This document shows positions 36,385-48,660 of a stretch of 64,000 nt of DNA, in pieces. Source of the DNA: Isoetes taiwanensis (lineage: Eukaryota; Streptophyta; Lycopodiopsida; Isoetales; Isoetaceae); the NCBI GenBank assembly GCA_021234155.1, contig JAJEKV010000005.1, positions 17,838,089 to 17,902,088 of the forward strand, read 5' to 3'. Made by a program: the position numbers and the translations under genes. Numbering within the stretch: the stretch's first letter is position 1; each line of letters begins with the position of its first letter. The notes under the pieces are model-generated. The model saw only the letters and a program-made list of their open reading frames with translations, did no database searches and was not told where the DNA came from.

Positions 36385-36990
36385 TATTCCAAAACAAAAC
36401 ATGGACGTTTTTACGATATGGCTATACTACATTACTACTACCCAAAATGCCAAAGACTAGTCGTTCAAGCCCCATTTTCTACTCTATTTCGTTGCAAGCC
36501 ATACTTATAGGCACTTATGAGATTGAACACATGACATTATAAAATGGTGCTCATCATGCACAGATTGATGCTCTTTAGATGTGATGCCCACCTTTTTGAC
36601 TTGTATTTGACATTATTTCACTTAGATGTAGCTTTATGCTTGTCCGACTTTTGGCCCCAAAATCTACGTAAAGAGAGGAAAACTAAGTAGCAAGTCAAAT
36701 TGTTGTATTATAGTTTTAGTTGCTTCACTAATCTCATGTGGTAGAAAAAGTGAAGTGCACATTTTTCTATATGATGCTAATCAAATATGCATTTAGGTAT
36801 GCACCTAATAAAAAGATGTACTACTTTTTTTCTTCTCCATAGGCCTCAAATTCTATTACGTTTGGTTCATATATGACTCCACCGACCGCATCAAATCCCA
36901 TTATTTAAATCTCCCTTTCTTTTGTGCAAATTTTTAATTTACTTAATGGTGACAATTTATACTCAGTGGAGAAAGGAAGGAAGGAAGAAA
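36385..36990. other. Upstream region of the SWEET gene
   Basis: No ORF of note. This is where the minus-strand SWEET promoter and 5' UTR should lie. I see no element clear enough to call. Confidence 0.35.
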
Positions 36991-37180
36991 TTTTTAACGT
37001 CCACGGAACCCAATCGGGTTATGGGACCAGAACATAAGAAGATGGCATGAGCCCCAACAGAACTCGGGGGCTGAGCCCCCTAACAAATCACAATACTGAG
37101 AACAAAACCAGCGGGCATAAGCCCAAGCAGAACTCGGGGGCTATGCCCCATGTCAAAAGGGACAAGTGGTAAGTCTCAAG
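36991..37180 (-). mobile_element. LINE-like 3' end, relative of 15341
   Basis: TTTTTAACGTCCACGGAACC and GGGTTATGGGACC match the segment that follows the poly-T at 15334 (TTTTTTTAACGTCCACGAAG, GGTCATGGGACC). Inside, two copies of AGAACTCGGGGGCT with GAGCCCC/ATGCCCC form a short duplication (37040-37155). A GAAGGAAG run precedes it. This is interpreted as the 3' tail of a minus-strand retroposon. Confidence 0.5.
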
Positions 37181-37292
37181 CGAAATATTGGCTTCCCTTT
37201 TAAGGCTCGATTCCAAAAAATTGTGATTCAATTACCTTCTTGTGTATTGGACAAGTCGAAACTATAATAGGCTTTTCTTTATGAAGATTAAA

Positions 37293-37475
37293 CCATGCTA
37301 GATACGATCATCTTATTTATCAACCACGGTCATGTTTGAACCAAAAAAAATACACGAGCTTTTTGTGGACTTAACCAATTTTTTCGTGGAGTAATACACG
37401 GGAGTTTTTTTTATTTCGTGCTCGTTCAAACATGACCATGGTTGTTAAATAAGACGATCGTGTTAGATAGCATGG
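37293..37475. mobile_element. 183-bp MITE with about 48-bp inverted repeats
   Basis: The left arm, beginning CCATGCTAGATACGATCATC, and the right arm are reverse complements over nearly 50 bp, allowing three substitutions in the inner 37 bp (ending TCATGTTTGAAC) and a small indel outside. Between the arms are A/T-rich 85 bp including CACGAG and CGTGCTCG. The transcript would fold into a long hairpin. No ORF and no clear target duplication. Confidence 0.75.
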
Positions 37476-37562
37476 ACGATTATTTTGTTTGGTTAGCCCA
37501 TCTTGCATGGGTTTGGGTCTTGTCGTTTTTTTGCCTTTTTGAGATATTTGACTTGCTCAATG

Positions 37563-37690
37563 CAGATCGATCCACACCGTAGGATCGAGATTCTCATGAG
37601 AGGGCGAGCGATATATATTTGGTCCTTTCGTGTTTCTTCTCATCTAGCGTTCTTCTCACAACAGTATAGTAGCATTGAGCAAACCTTCCT
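37563..37690 (+). repeat. Dispersed 128-bp repeat, copy A
   Basis: CAGATCGATCCACACCGTAG, GATCGAGATTCTCATGAGAG and TATATATTTGGTCCTTTCGT match 48219-48345 closely; a 9-base block is absent from the second copy. The two copies lie on either side of the large LINE, in the same orientation. The parent element is unknown. Confidence 0.8.
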
Positions 37691-38169
37691 CCCTGCTTTT
37701 AAAAGGGGATTTAATATTAGATTGAGTCTTTAAAATTACAAGGTGTAGATTTTTCACTCAACACTTTTTTTTTTTTTTTTTTTTTTGAAAGATCCAATTA
37801 ATTAATATTAATCCAGAATAAATACAAGATGAGCGATATTAAGGTACTCCTGCCCACACAAGAGTGAGTACCCACGTAACACGTGTACCTATCTATGACT
37901 CATGCCACAAATCTGCCCAGACTGTCTACAATGTGGAGGGTTCTTTCCCGGCATTTGCTTTGAACTCCGCTCTTTCCAGGGGCCTTGGTAAAGGCGGATA
38001 TAGTTTGTATCTCAACCGAGGAACCAAAGCCTCAGTCGCATCTCCACATTCTGAACACCTTCATGTGTGTCGCTTCCAAATGAGCCACAACAACCGGGGC
38101 TTTACACAAATGAAAGGCCAAACTCAAGCCGGGACCACTGTTAGAGGTACACCCCAAAAAACCTCTTGA

Positions 38170-38436
38170 CTAGAGAGCAAGGAATGCACGAGGCGCTGGA
38201 CCCATTGCCATGCCTTTGGATATCTCGAAAGCAAAGAAACATGGGTGTTCAGGGTCTCCACATGCACCATACATAGGACACATGTTCGATGCGCGGGTTG
38301 ATCTGTGGACCCAAGTGTTCACCCTCGGGGAACGGTGCACGATCTGCCGCAGCAATACCGAATCTTTGGGGCTAAATTGGGTTCCACACCCATCTCCGGA
38401 TGTAGACCCAATCATCTCCGGCACCGGAGACTCCAA
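38170..38436 (-). pseudogene. LINE ORF2 zinc-binding region
   Basis: LLRQIVHRSPRVNTWVHR, CPMYGACGD and PEHPCFFAFE match the end of LINE ORF2 (zf-RVT), and resemble the shorter LINE at 34272-33997 (YRCPRVNVFVHR). The Cys/His spacing is degraded. Confidence 0.65.
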
Positions 38437-39335
38437 CCATTTGAAGGAAGCAGCTCATCACGGATTTGCCAATAGCCCGTAATAGGATTTCACAAAATTT
38501 GAGGATCTACTTTTCGGGTGACACTTCCACACCCGGCCCCGATGCTGCGGGGGTTCGTGGCGCCAAGATTAGCCACCTATGCCCGGATAGCAATAATCCG
38601 ATCCGGCGAAAAAGCCGCCGTGGTGCCACCGCCTGGCCGATATACCACCGGGCCACCGTCAATACCCCCACCTTTGCTCCCATCTTTGAACTTCGGGGAT
38701 CGGCCGGAGGCTGCCAGAACCAAAGGTGTCGTGGTCCGAAGCGGGACCTACAAAGGCGATGCCTCCAAGCGAATGCACCTGGTGGCATCAATTGCAAAAC
38801 GTGGCGGACCTGCTCAGTTTTCCAAGAGCCCTTCAAAAATGGAGAGGCATGAGCATCGACTCGATATCCACGAACAACGCTTCATGGGAGCCACTTGCGA
38901 ACGCCGCTTTGTGGAAAACTATCGAAAGTGAGACGGCGGACGAGTCGAAATGAGCGATTCTCAAGAATGGCAAAGACAAACTTTGACGAGGACCTTGCCA
39001 TGCGTGAGAGGTCGAAGAAGCCGAATCCACCCACTGACCTTGGGCGCCGCGACTTCCACCAAGCCACCTTAACGGTAGCCTCTTTCTCATTGCCTCCCCA
39101 TCTAAGTTACAAACCATAGAGGAGATTTCCGCGACCTTGCTTTCTTCGCGCCCAGGATGATAGAGGCCATATAAATATGAGTCAAACATATGGCCGGACT
39201 TTGCTTCTTGCGGACCTCGCCCGCCATGGACAGCTTCCCCTCCCATCCACCAATTAAGCCGACGCTAGATCCACTGAATCGTCCTCCCCACCGGGCCGAC
39301 GTTGAGATGTCAATGCGAGCGGGATACCCAAAAGC

Positions 39336-40293
39336 CTAGAGCCGTGCCACCTGCGTGTTGCCAAGGGAATTGGGACCGCGACCTACGGGCATGGGGTCAC
39401 CGCCTACCACAATGCCGGAGCACTTCGTCCAATTCATGAGGCAGCCGTAGCAAGGGAGAATGTATCCAAGCGGCCTTCGTGTTTTACGGAGGAACGAATC
39501 ATCACTCTTGACTCTAATGTCTGTTGCGCCATCGCCATCTCGGCTCCTCAACAACCCGCCTCCTCCAAGGGAAGTCAACAACTGCGAGAGGGCCTCCACT
39601 ACGATGGTAAAGAGGAAGGGCGCCAACGGGCATCCCTGGCGAACTCCACACCCCACACTAAAGATCGGAGATGACTCGCCGTGACATAGGAGGGTGGCTC
39701 TGGCGGATATTAAGAGCTTCATAACCACTGCTACAAAGCTCTCCCCACATCCAAAGGCTAACATCATCCTTTTCCAAAACGTCCACCGAACACTATCATA
39801 GGCCTTCGCGAAGTCCAGCTTCAAGTACACAATCTGTTGGCCTGTTCTGCACGCCCAGTGAATGTCCTCGAATGCCGCTGCTACATTGCTAAGAATCACC
39901 GAATGAAGCCGAATCGCATGGGACTACATAGACTCCTTCAAGACCACACGAGTCTAAGCGGCAAATAGCGCGCCAAGAATGATTTTGTATATGGCGGCCG
40001 ATGAAGGCGTGATGGGGCCAATCAGAAATGACCTTGGCTCCTTCACCTTTGGTATCAACGAGATGCGGCCCGTGTTGAGCCTATAGTCCAACGCTTACGG
40101 GCCTTCAGAGTGAGATCTTGATAGGGTCCGCAACACCGAGTCCCCCACTCAATCCCAATATTCTTGGAAGAACTCGAGTCTGGAATGCCATCCAGACCAG
40201 GGCACTTATGGGGAGCCAAGGCACGGCAAGCCTCCTCAAGCTCTTGCTTTGTGAGCTGCCGCAACAACGCCTCCTATCCACGACACCTTTCAT
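39336..40293 (-). pseudogene. LINE reverse transcriptase, inactive
   Basis: The N-terminal palm block LTKQELEEACRALAPHKCPG and LDGIP is at 40293-40150. After frame changes, IVYLKLDFAKAYDSVRW and GVRQGCPLAPFLF lie at 39899-39600; these are the first catalytic Asp block and the template-contact block. The (Y/F)ADD catalytic box is replaced by KSDDSF, and the frame then runs into unrelated sequence. In a working LINE this domain would copy the RNA at a nicked target. Confidence 0.85.
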
Positions 40294-40712
40294 GACACTT
40301 TCATGAGCACAATCTCCTCCATCATGTCCGTAAGGGTATCTCTTTTCTTGGGCTTTGAGAGAAGTCTTTGAAAAGTAGCATGTTTGATGTCCACCGGCGA
40401 ATCAGAATACCCACCATCACCAACGCTAGTGGCGACATTGAGGGCCGATACTTCGGCGCCTGCGCGGCCACGAAGAACATTTGAGAGTTAGTGTCCCCTT
40501 CCCCAGCCGTGGTATCCCCGCTTTTCACCCTTGTCCGAGCACCCTCCTGGATTCGCGTCACGCTGCAATGTGGCGAAAAATCTCATTCTCCCGACCCCAT
40601 CAGTCGGCCCGAGACCTAAGGGACTCAATTCGCGATACAATGCCTCCTAACACCTCCCTCTCATGCCATGCTCCCGACTTCCCCCACGACTTAGCAAATG
40701 CCTTGACCTCGG

Positions 40713-41515
40713 CTAAGGGCACCTATTCCGCCATCCCGCATGATTATCCCGAAAAGGTGCGGAACTAAATCTGTTGGCATCCCTAAGAGAAATCAGCATC
40801 CTTCGTAGGCGATTTAACTGAACAGTCCCGGTTTCGGCCCGCTGCGGCAGCTCCCTCGAGATTAGCTGAGGATAATGGTCAGAGACCGCGGTAGACAAAA
40901 TGTTCGTCCGACTGAGCTGAGGTGCCTGGTCTGCTACCAAGGTATTAGCATAGCATCGGTCATGTCGAGCATACATCCCCTCGGGCCCACCGATCCCGTT
41001 ACACCGACGTAAAATGTGGCAGACGCCCGTGGCCGGATGCAAGGAGTCCAACAACATCACCCATTGCCGCCGCTCAAAACCTTGCACAACTTCCACTCCT
41101 CGGCCACACCTGTCATGAATGGACTCGGCCATGTTGAAGTCATCCAACAGCAGCCAAGCCACACATCCGCCCCCAAGGATGCGACCTTATGCCTTAACGA
41201 CGCCCACAATGCCCCTCTTTGCCGCGCGCTGTTGTGGGCATAGACATTCACAATCCCCCACTCGTGCGAACCCTCCCGCCACTTGATGATGACCCACCGG
41301 CCCCAACGGTCAGCCATGGTCAACGTCACTTGCACATGCATCTTCCATGCGATGGCAATCCCCCCCTCCCCCCCCTTAGAGGCCCCAGAGGTGGCAACCG
41401 CAGCAGCGTATTGTGCCCAAACATATCCAATAGTGCCCGAGCGTCCCCCCTGTGACACTTATGTTCTTGAAGGCACAAGATATCCGGATCCAACCTGCGA
41501 ACGACCAACGCCACC
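40713..41515 (-). pseudogene. LINE apurinic-type endonuclease, frameshifted
   Basis: VVRRLDPDILCLQEHKC (about 41500-41450) carries the Glu-containing LQE block. GGIAIAWK and WGIVNVYAHN follow in another frame, then DFNMAES (about 41135), GFERRQWV and STAVSDHYP in a third. The order is that of the exonuclease-endonuclease-phosphatase domain that nicks target DNA in L1-like elements. At least two frameshifts separate the pieces. Confidence 0.8.
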
Positions 41516-41799
41516 CTCGTTCTTTTCGCGGGTGACGAAGCGGACCCACCGAACGTTTAAACTCACGATCTTCTTGTCCATAACTACTACCGAAGAAGGA
41601 TTTTTACGATGCTTTTTTTCCGCCCCTTTGCCTTGCGGTGAAGCGTGTGCCCACGATCCGAGTCATATGGAACAAGAGCGGCGAAGTTATCTGTGGAGTG
41701 CAACCTCAAACATCCAAATCCACCTCGTCATGACGGCCCATTTCGAGCCACCTTATCCAGTTCCATCCCCTCGAGGGCGCTTTGGGTGGATATGCGTGA

Positions 41800-43822
41800 T
41801 TAGAGTCCGGGTACCGCACCCGGTAGCTCCTCAACCGATCCGGGCCTATCTGCGGGGATTGCATTTGCTGCGCCGCTCGGGCCTCGGCGGATATGAAGCA
41901 AGCGGGCCACCGCCTGCGGAAGATATTGCTCCTCCCCCTCGGCACGCCATCGCCCATTGTTCATGATAGACCGAGGTGGTCTATCCCTAGCTCCGGACCA
42001 ATTTGGATCCCCGGACCGGGAGGGACCTCTACCGACCGAGAGTTTGGGACAGACCTTGGTCCACGCCCCACGAAACCTCCTTCCTTGCCTTTGTGGAGCC
42101 CCTGCAGATCGACGCTGAGCTGAACTGCAGGCGAGCCTGCTAAGACACGGAGGGCGGAAACATTCTCGATCTCTCGCCCCATTTAGCGGTCCGAGGGGAA
42201 CCGAAGTACCGTCTCCACTCCTAGCGATCCACCGAGGGAGGCAATGGATTATCGCGTATGTAAAGCCACACAAATCTTAGGCTCACGGACTATGGAGTGA
42301 GCAATATGGCCACAGAGCCCATTAGCAATCGCCAATCATGAACTCTAGCAACAACATGTGCAAGGGAAGATCCATCACCTAAAACCAACACGGGATGCCG
42401 AGGGCGCACAAGGACGAAAGCGACCCTGGGGGTGTAATGTTAATAAATCGGTAATTCCCCACATGAGGTCAACCCCTCTCGCCACTATCCTCTCCACTAG
42501 GGGGGGCGATCGAACATAAGGAGGAAGAAATTGTTCCCCAAGAACTTCAAGGATTGAAACGGGCGAGATTCCCAACCGCTGAAGTGAGCTTGCGGCCACC
42601 CGGCCAACTCTCCCCGTGTCCAAAGACACCAAAGATAACGCATGAGACAAGGTTGGAAATAGACTTGAGGTGCTGCTGATGATCTAGCTCGACTATGGCA
42701 GCCGGAGGGCCAATGGGGTCCATCTGCACTCCCTTCTTGTTGTGCTGATTCAAAAAGGCCAAAGCCTCCTCCATCCGTAAAGTGTCGGCCGGGCCTGCGG
42801 TGTGCGGATCCACTCGGAGAACCGGGGCGTGAGATCCGCTCCCTCAGATCGCTCGGTCCGGGCCATGCAGGTCCCGGGCCAGATCGACTCCATGCCCCTC
42901 ACCCGCATGCCTCCCCAGACTTGGGCTGTCTCGACCTGACGGCTTATGTAGCTGCTATGGCACACCACCATACCCCTTTGCCTCGAGGCAATCGCACATC
43001 GGCTCGGCCATCGCCAAAGGGATCCTCCCAACGAACGAGGCAGCGAGCTTGACCGCAAGCTGAGCTGCTCGTCTCAAGTGGCGCATGTTGCTTTCGGAAT
43101 CTCAAAGCCTTCCCTCAGCCTTTGTGCATCCACGCGGCCCAGAACTTCCTACCGGAGCGCCGACAGCAGCCGAGGCATCGAGGGAGCTTCCCGACTTGGG
43201 GATGAACCCCTCCCTCCTCACCGCCTATAGAACCCCGCCTGCACTTCGCCACACGACAAACCTTTAAGAGGGCAGCCCGCTCCTCCTTTGTTTCCAATCT
43301 TCATAGGACCTTGCCCAAATCGCGGGCTACCGTGCACAATCCAGCAGAGGGTTTGAGGTCGCTCAGCTCTACCCTTTTCGCCTCCAAAACCCCGCAGACA
43401 ACCGAACCGTCCGGATGGGCACCACTTTGAAGAGGCCCGCTACCACCCTCCACTACCGCCTGTGTGGCAAACGGACCAAGACCGCACTAGGGCAACCGGA
43501 TCCTGAGGGCAACCCAAACCGGCCCAACCGGCCGCCCTGAGGCCCCGAAGGCCGCCGAGTTCCTCCCTACACCAACCGCCTCAACCGCAATAAAAATTTG
43601 GCGGTAAAGCTACGCTTCGTGATTCGTCCTCAGAGTCCCCGAGCATCGCCTTTCGATCCCTACCCCTTTCTCGCCAGAAGAAGATCTGGCGGGATCAAGT
43701 TTTGGGTTGAAGATCCTACCCCACCCAATCGATTCTATTTGGGCGCCAGTAGCTTTGGAACCGTTTAGGAGGTGCCAATTGCATCCCCGGAGGCCCGCTC
43801 TTCCCAATCCGATCGTCGCCAT
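41800..43822 (-). pseudogene. Probable LINE ORF1 region
   Basis: The first minus-strand ATG frame begins MATIGLGRAGLRGCNW at 43822. Several Pro/Arg/Gly-rich frames follow down to about 41800. Position before the endonuclease identifies it as ORF1, the RNA-binding protein, but I see no intact zinc knuckle. Many frames overlap, so the reading order is unclear. Confidence 0.5.
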
Positions 43823-46800
43823 ACCTCCGTAACTCGTCCGTCCGATCCTGCCATAAACTGGGTAAGCCGGGTTCGAGTTCCACCCACCGCCATTCTATCT
43901 TTTTTTTTTTTGAAAGATCAACCAACATTTTTTTATATTACCCCTACACGCCCCTATAATATTCATTCTACCTATGGTAGTTCAAACTTGTTTATCCTTC
44001 TTTTTTCTCATATGCTCTAGCATTCCAATGGCTCGGGTCTTGCTATTCCCACATGGACTTTTGGGCCTTATTGTACTCGCATTTTTTTCCGTCTATCTGG
44101 TTGCTTGTATTTTTTCATTGGCATATCTATTTCCTTGTTGTACTCCCTATGCCAAGTCTCGATTGTTTGTCCGTGATCATATTGTTTTATTTGAAGTTTC
44201 AGGTTGTTTCTTCAGCTGGCGAGTCTAAACATGGTTTCATGGCGAATGTTAGATTTTGTTTGTAAATCATAAGGTTTTAAATCGCCCAAGTTCCAAGCTG
44301 AGTCGCCCTTAGCTCATGGTTGTCGCCCTTAGCTCAGGGTTGGATTATGAATTTATTAGCTTTAAATTTTCCTTCTTAATTTTGATGTCTATGGCGAATG
44401 TGGTCACGTCATTGTTTGAAACCATCTATCGGCCCCTTGAGTGGTCATATTCGTTTTCACTTATTTAGCTCTCATGGGGTGTTCCATCTAGTCTCCATGC
44501 GACTCACTCTTGCCTGGTAAGTATCTTCACGTTGAATATTTGTTTGTGGTACGTTGGAATTCATGGGCATACGGAGGTTGATAGGACAATATTTGTTTGT
44601 GGTATGTTGGAGTTCCCGGATATATGGAGGTCGACTGAACATGTTGGATTTTCCGTAGTAACATATGGCATATGGGTTGTGGAGGTACACACAGGGTAAT
44701 TTGATATATGTTTATTTGTTTCTGTGGTTGATATTTTTGGGGAGTACATTGCTCGCTTCCAAGGAACTCTTAGTCTCCGAGTCATTTAGGTTGCCTTTGC
44801 CATATTCAACTTTTTCATCTAACAATCTTTTTGGTTTTCGTTATTAGTCATATGGGCATCCCTTTGCTAGAAACATTTTTTTTGCTTGTGTTGCTATATT
44901 ATATTGCATTTTTTTTGTGTGGTGTGTGGTCACATGTCCAGTTGGATGCTGCCTAGTGGCGTGACGTTAAAACTACTATCTATCTATCTTTTCATTGCTA
45001 GTTCTACTTGGAGACTTTTTTCTTTAGGAAAATATTTTGTTATTTCCATTGCTCGCCTTTTTATTGATGGCATTGCTAGATTATATGGGCCACGCTTTGG
45101 CTCCCTTTCTTTTTTGGCTTGAGTTGCTTGGTTATCTTGGACCCTTTTGCTCGAAACACCTTTTTTGCTTGCATTGATACATTATATCGGGCACTTGTTT
45201 TGCATCCTTTAATAAAATCCTTTTTTGCTTACATCGTTTCCTCATTCCCAGTGTGGTTTGACATTTGCGGCTCTTTAGTTCCTGAAAGGGTTCATCAATC
45301 TAATCATGATGGGGTTTAGTTTCTTATAACATGGTTCTCGATAGTCTCTCTCAATGTCATCAATGCTGGCGGTCATCCTCTTCTTAGATATGCTACATTC
45401 AACTCGATCTTCATTAGCAGTTGGGGTTCTCCATAGTCCTAATCTCTTTCGCGTTTATATTACATTGTATTGTTTGTCGGCTTGTAAGCGCTCTATCTTA
45501 GGTTCTAATTTCTTTAGCGTTTATCTTGCATTTGTTTTGCCTCCTTTTTTTATTTCCCAAATGCCCTATCGTATTCGTTGGTATCCAGCATAATCAACAT
45601 TGTCTGTTAGTTATAATTAATTTTTGAACATTCATTACTTCTTTTTTTGCTACCATTCTATGAAGTCCCATGTTTCTTCTCACATTGGTAGCTCTATAGC
45701 TACGGAAAGGGGTAATCAACTTAATCATGGAATAAAATAATGGTTAAGGTTAGCCAAATGGCTATTTTATAGCATTTTTGCAAAGAAAAATGGCTAAAGT
45801 AAATGGAAAAAAAATGCCCAAAACTGGAAAATTTTAGCCCAATTTTTTTGCCACCCAAATGAGCTTCTAGGTTGAATAGCCAAATCTCCAGCTCCAGATA
45901 GCTCCACTCGGACATCGATTAGCTAAACTTCAGAAAGAGTGCGCTTGGGAAAATTGATGGATTAGCCTAGACGCTGACACTAAGATATACATGAACTTTA
46001 AGAAATTACCAAGTAGGGTTCAATTTTTTCCTTGTTCTATTTTTTTTTTCTTGTTTATGTACGATGTTGAAGCAGCAGAGGAGATGATCACATCTAGAAG
46101 AAACAATGTACCATTTTTTTTGTTTTGAGTTTTGAACATGTTCATGTATATGCTGTCATTGCTTCTTTAAATCAAGGAAGTTATACCAATGATTGTCATT
46201 TATGCTACATTATGTTGATTGCCATTTCCTTTATCTATATTGCATTACATTATTATAACAATAAATTCAATACCCTCCGAAGGCTTGAAAATTTTAAAAT
46301 TAGCATAATGTGATGGCTAATATTTGCATTTCAATTTTGTGAAAGTTTAGATAAAGGCAAAAAACCGTGACAGAGAAAAATCATCTAGTTTAGCCAAGTG
46401 TTATAAACTTCTAGCTCCAATTTGAAGGTAGTTTAGCCAAACTTATTTTGGCTACACCAACATATAGGAGTAGTAATTTATTCCTGAGGGTAATGTGATG
46501 GCCTTTTCATTGTCTAGTAGCCTTGTGGACACCTTTTCTAAGACTTCTGTCTGCTACCTCTTCTGCTTAAGCTCCCTTTTAGCGTTGATCTTTTGGCCAG
46601 ATTGCTTCTTCAAAGCAACAGGTGGTGCAAGGCTTTCTTTTTATCACCAACTCCCACACTTTCTTGAAATTAATTATACGGAGAATCTCGACTTCAGATT
46701 CAATAGCAGATGGAGTTTGGGGTTGACTTCGACCCCGATATCTCAGCTCAAAATCTGGTCTCTTCGTTTTTGTCGCCTCAACTTCCTTCTTTGGTTTCTT

Positions 46801-48187
46801 TTCATTCACATCCAATTCATTCCCGCCCTGATTATTCATTCTTCCTTAGGGTTACTCTCTTGTTTATATGAACTTGCCCTCCCTCCCCCCTCCCTCCCTC
46901 CCTCTCTCTCCCTCCTTGTGATCTTGACTTTGGTCTCCGGTTATTACTTTTTTAGTGCTTGGTTCCCCCAATTAGAAAGCTTAGCTTATGTTAAACTACT
47001 AACATGTTTTTTGGACCTTAAGATCATTGATTTATTTTTCATAGCCCACTAACATAACATATTTTTCAACCTTGTTTAAACGCAATCTATTATGTTGCGC
47101 CCACTAACGTAGCATCTTTTATATGAACCTAGTTAGCACAATCCATTAGGTTAACCATAAACATAATGTTTGATCGTAAGTTTTTAGCAACTTTTTGTAG
47201 TTGTTTTTCTCGTAGGTTCTTACCTATGTTTCTATCACGTGATCTCTAGAGGGCATTTTAGAAAGTCTCATATTGTGCAGGTTGGTTCCCTTTGTTTTTT
47301 CTAACATCGTCAAATATCTCCCTTGGATATTGTCTCTCCCCCCTCCTCCCCCCCCCCCCTTTTTTTTGGAACTCGTAGTTCTATGCTATTCATCTTTGCT
47401 TTGGGATTTTGGTGGTTGTCTAGGGATAGAAGTATTTTATGGCGACATAGGGCGTATCTATGCATTGGATGGTATCCCTGCTCCCATTTTCTTCTATAAC
47501 ATGTCTTCTATAATTATCGTCGTTCTGGTTTGGGTGATTCTTCTTATCATATGGTGTTTCTAGGCTACACTTTGGTACCAGGGTTCACGTGATTCTCGTG
47601 TTTCCCATAGTTCTACGATGCTTGGAGGTTATTGTTGTCATTGTTTTTTGCTATGCCATCATTTGTTTTATATTCATCTCTTCGACTAGCACATTTTTCT
47701 AGTGGGTTGGGATGTTTAGTTACCATCATTGTGTATCCTATTTACCTCTTTAATCTCCTTTTTCAATATCAATTGATCTCCATCACCATATTTCTTGACC
47801 ATGTCCATTAACCTGACCTCAAATCCGACCTTGGATCTCGATCCTCACACGATACATTTAGCCTGACCTTCTTCAGCAGCTACAATTATCATGACACCTA
47901 AATCTATGCGTTTTTGTTGACACATCACCATTTGTTTTATGTTCAACTCTTTTCTTAGTATATCTCTTTGTGAGCTTGGAATCCATTGGGGAAACCTTCC
48001 CTCCCACCCTCTATTTCATTTTCCTTGTATCATCGGCATGGGCAGACGATGATGTCAATAAGTGCGATATATATTAAAATTTCAGTTATTGTTCTTTATG
48101 TTTTATTTTTAAATTTAAGTTTTTTATTTTACCATGACACCTAGGTCTGTGAGGAGAGCAGAGTTCTCTTCTTTGCCGGTGTTTTGG

Positions 48188-48345
48188 TGTGCATATATCG
48201 GGAGTCCTCATCGCGAGAATGTAGATCGATCCATATCGTAGGATCGAGATTCTCGTGAGAGGGCGAGTGATATATATTTGGTCCTTTCGTGTTTCTTCTC
48301 ATTTGGCGTTATAGTATAGTAGCATTAGGCAAACCCTCCCGCCCC
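48188..48345 (+). repeat. Dispersed repeat, copy B, plus a second family word
   Basis: 48219-48345 matches 37563-37690. The preceding words GTGTGCATATATCGGGAGTC and CTCATCGCGAGAATG (48188-48218) recur in diverged form at about 49130-49166 (GACGTGCGTATATTGCGAGT, CTCATCACGAAAATG). The family is therefore present at least three times in the window. Confidence 0.75.
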
Positions 48346-48463
48346 GTCCTTCTTTTTTCCTCTTATTTGTGGACCATCGACTCAGGTGTCATCTATGTTA
48401 AGAACTTTTAATAATGTCTCTCCTTTTTTAAATAGTTATTGTTATTTATATACGCGTGGCATG

Positions 48464-48660
48464 CGTGACAAGCCCCTCCGTTTTATAGAGGTTTTTTGTC
48501 GCGTGGCATGCATGACCAACCCCTCTGGAGGTTTTTTCTTTTCAAGTTCTTTTAAGTTCTTTTCAAAGTTATATATTTTCACATGGCACGCATGACTAGA
48601 TTCTCCTTGTTATAGAGGTTTATTATCGCGTGGCATGCATGACCAGCCCCTCTGGAGATT
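48464..48660. repeat. Tandem repeat with GCGTGGCATGCATGACCA
   Basis: GTGGCATGC(A/G)TGAC or CATGGCACGCATGAC is found four times (about 48465, 48500, 48581, 48630). Each is followed by CCCCTC or TTCTCC and GGAGGTTTTTT, TAGAGGTTTTTT or a similar word. Spacing is 35-80 bp. The core GCATGC is palindromic. Confidence 0.75.

Larger units (their letters stand above)
37765..43899 (-). mobile_element. Near-full-length LINE, broken by frameshifts
   Basis: In minus-strand order: a GC-rich ORF1 region (start codon 43822), endonuclease (41515-40713), reverse transcriptase (40293-39336), zinc-binding domain (38436-38170) and a 22-base poly(A) tail (T run 37765-37786). This is the order of plant L1-clade LINEs. 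All ORFs are split by frameshifts and stops, so the copy is inactive as read. GC content is far above that of the flanks. The 5' end near 43899 has a B-box-like GGTTCGAGTTCC on the plus strand. I saw no convincing target duplication. Confidence 0.85.

Noticed and set aside
45740-46455. Possible hAT-like element with GGTTAGCCAAA / TTTGGCTACACC ends
   Set aside because: The ends match poorly and no target duplication is visible.
46495-47052. 185-codon plus-strand ORF
   Set aside because: The hydrophobic composition follows from T-rich sequence and a C/T microsatellite; no domain or splice evidence.
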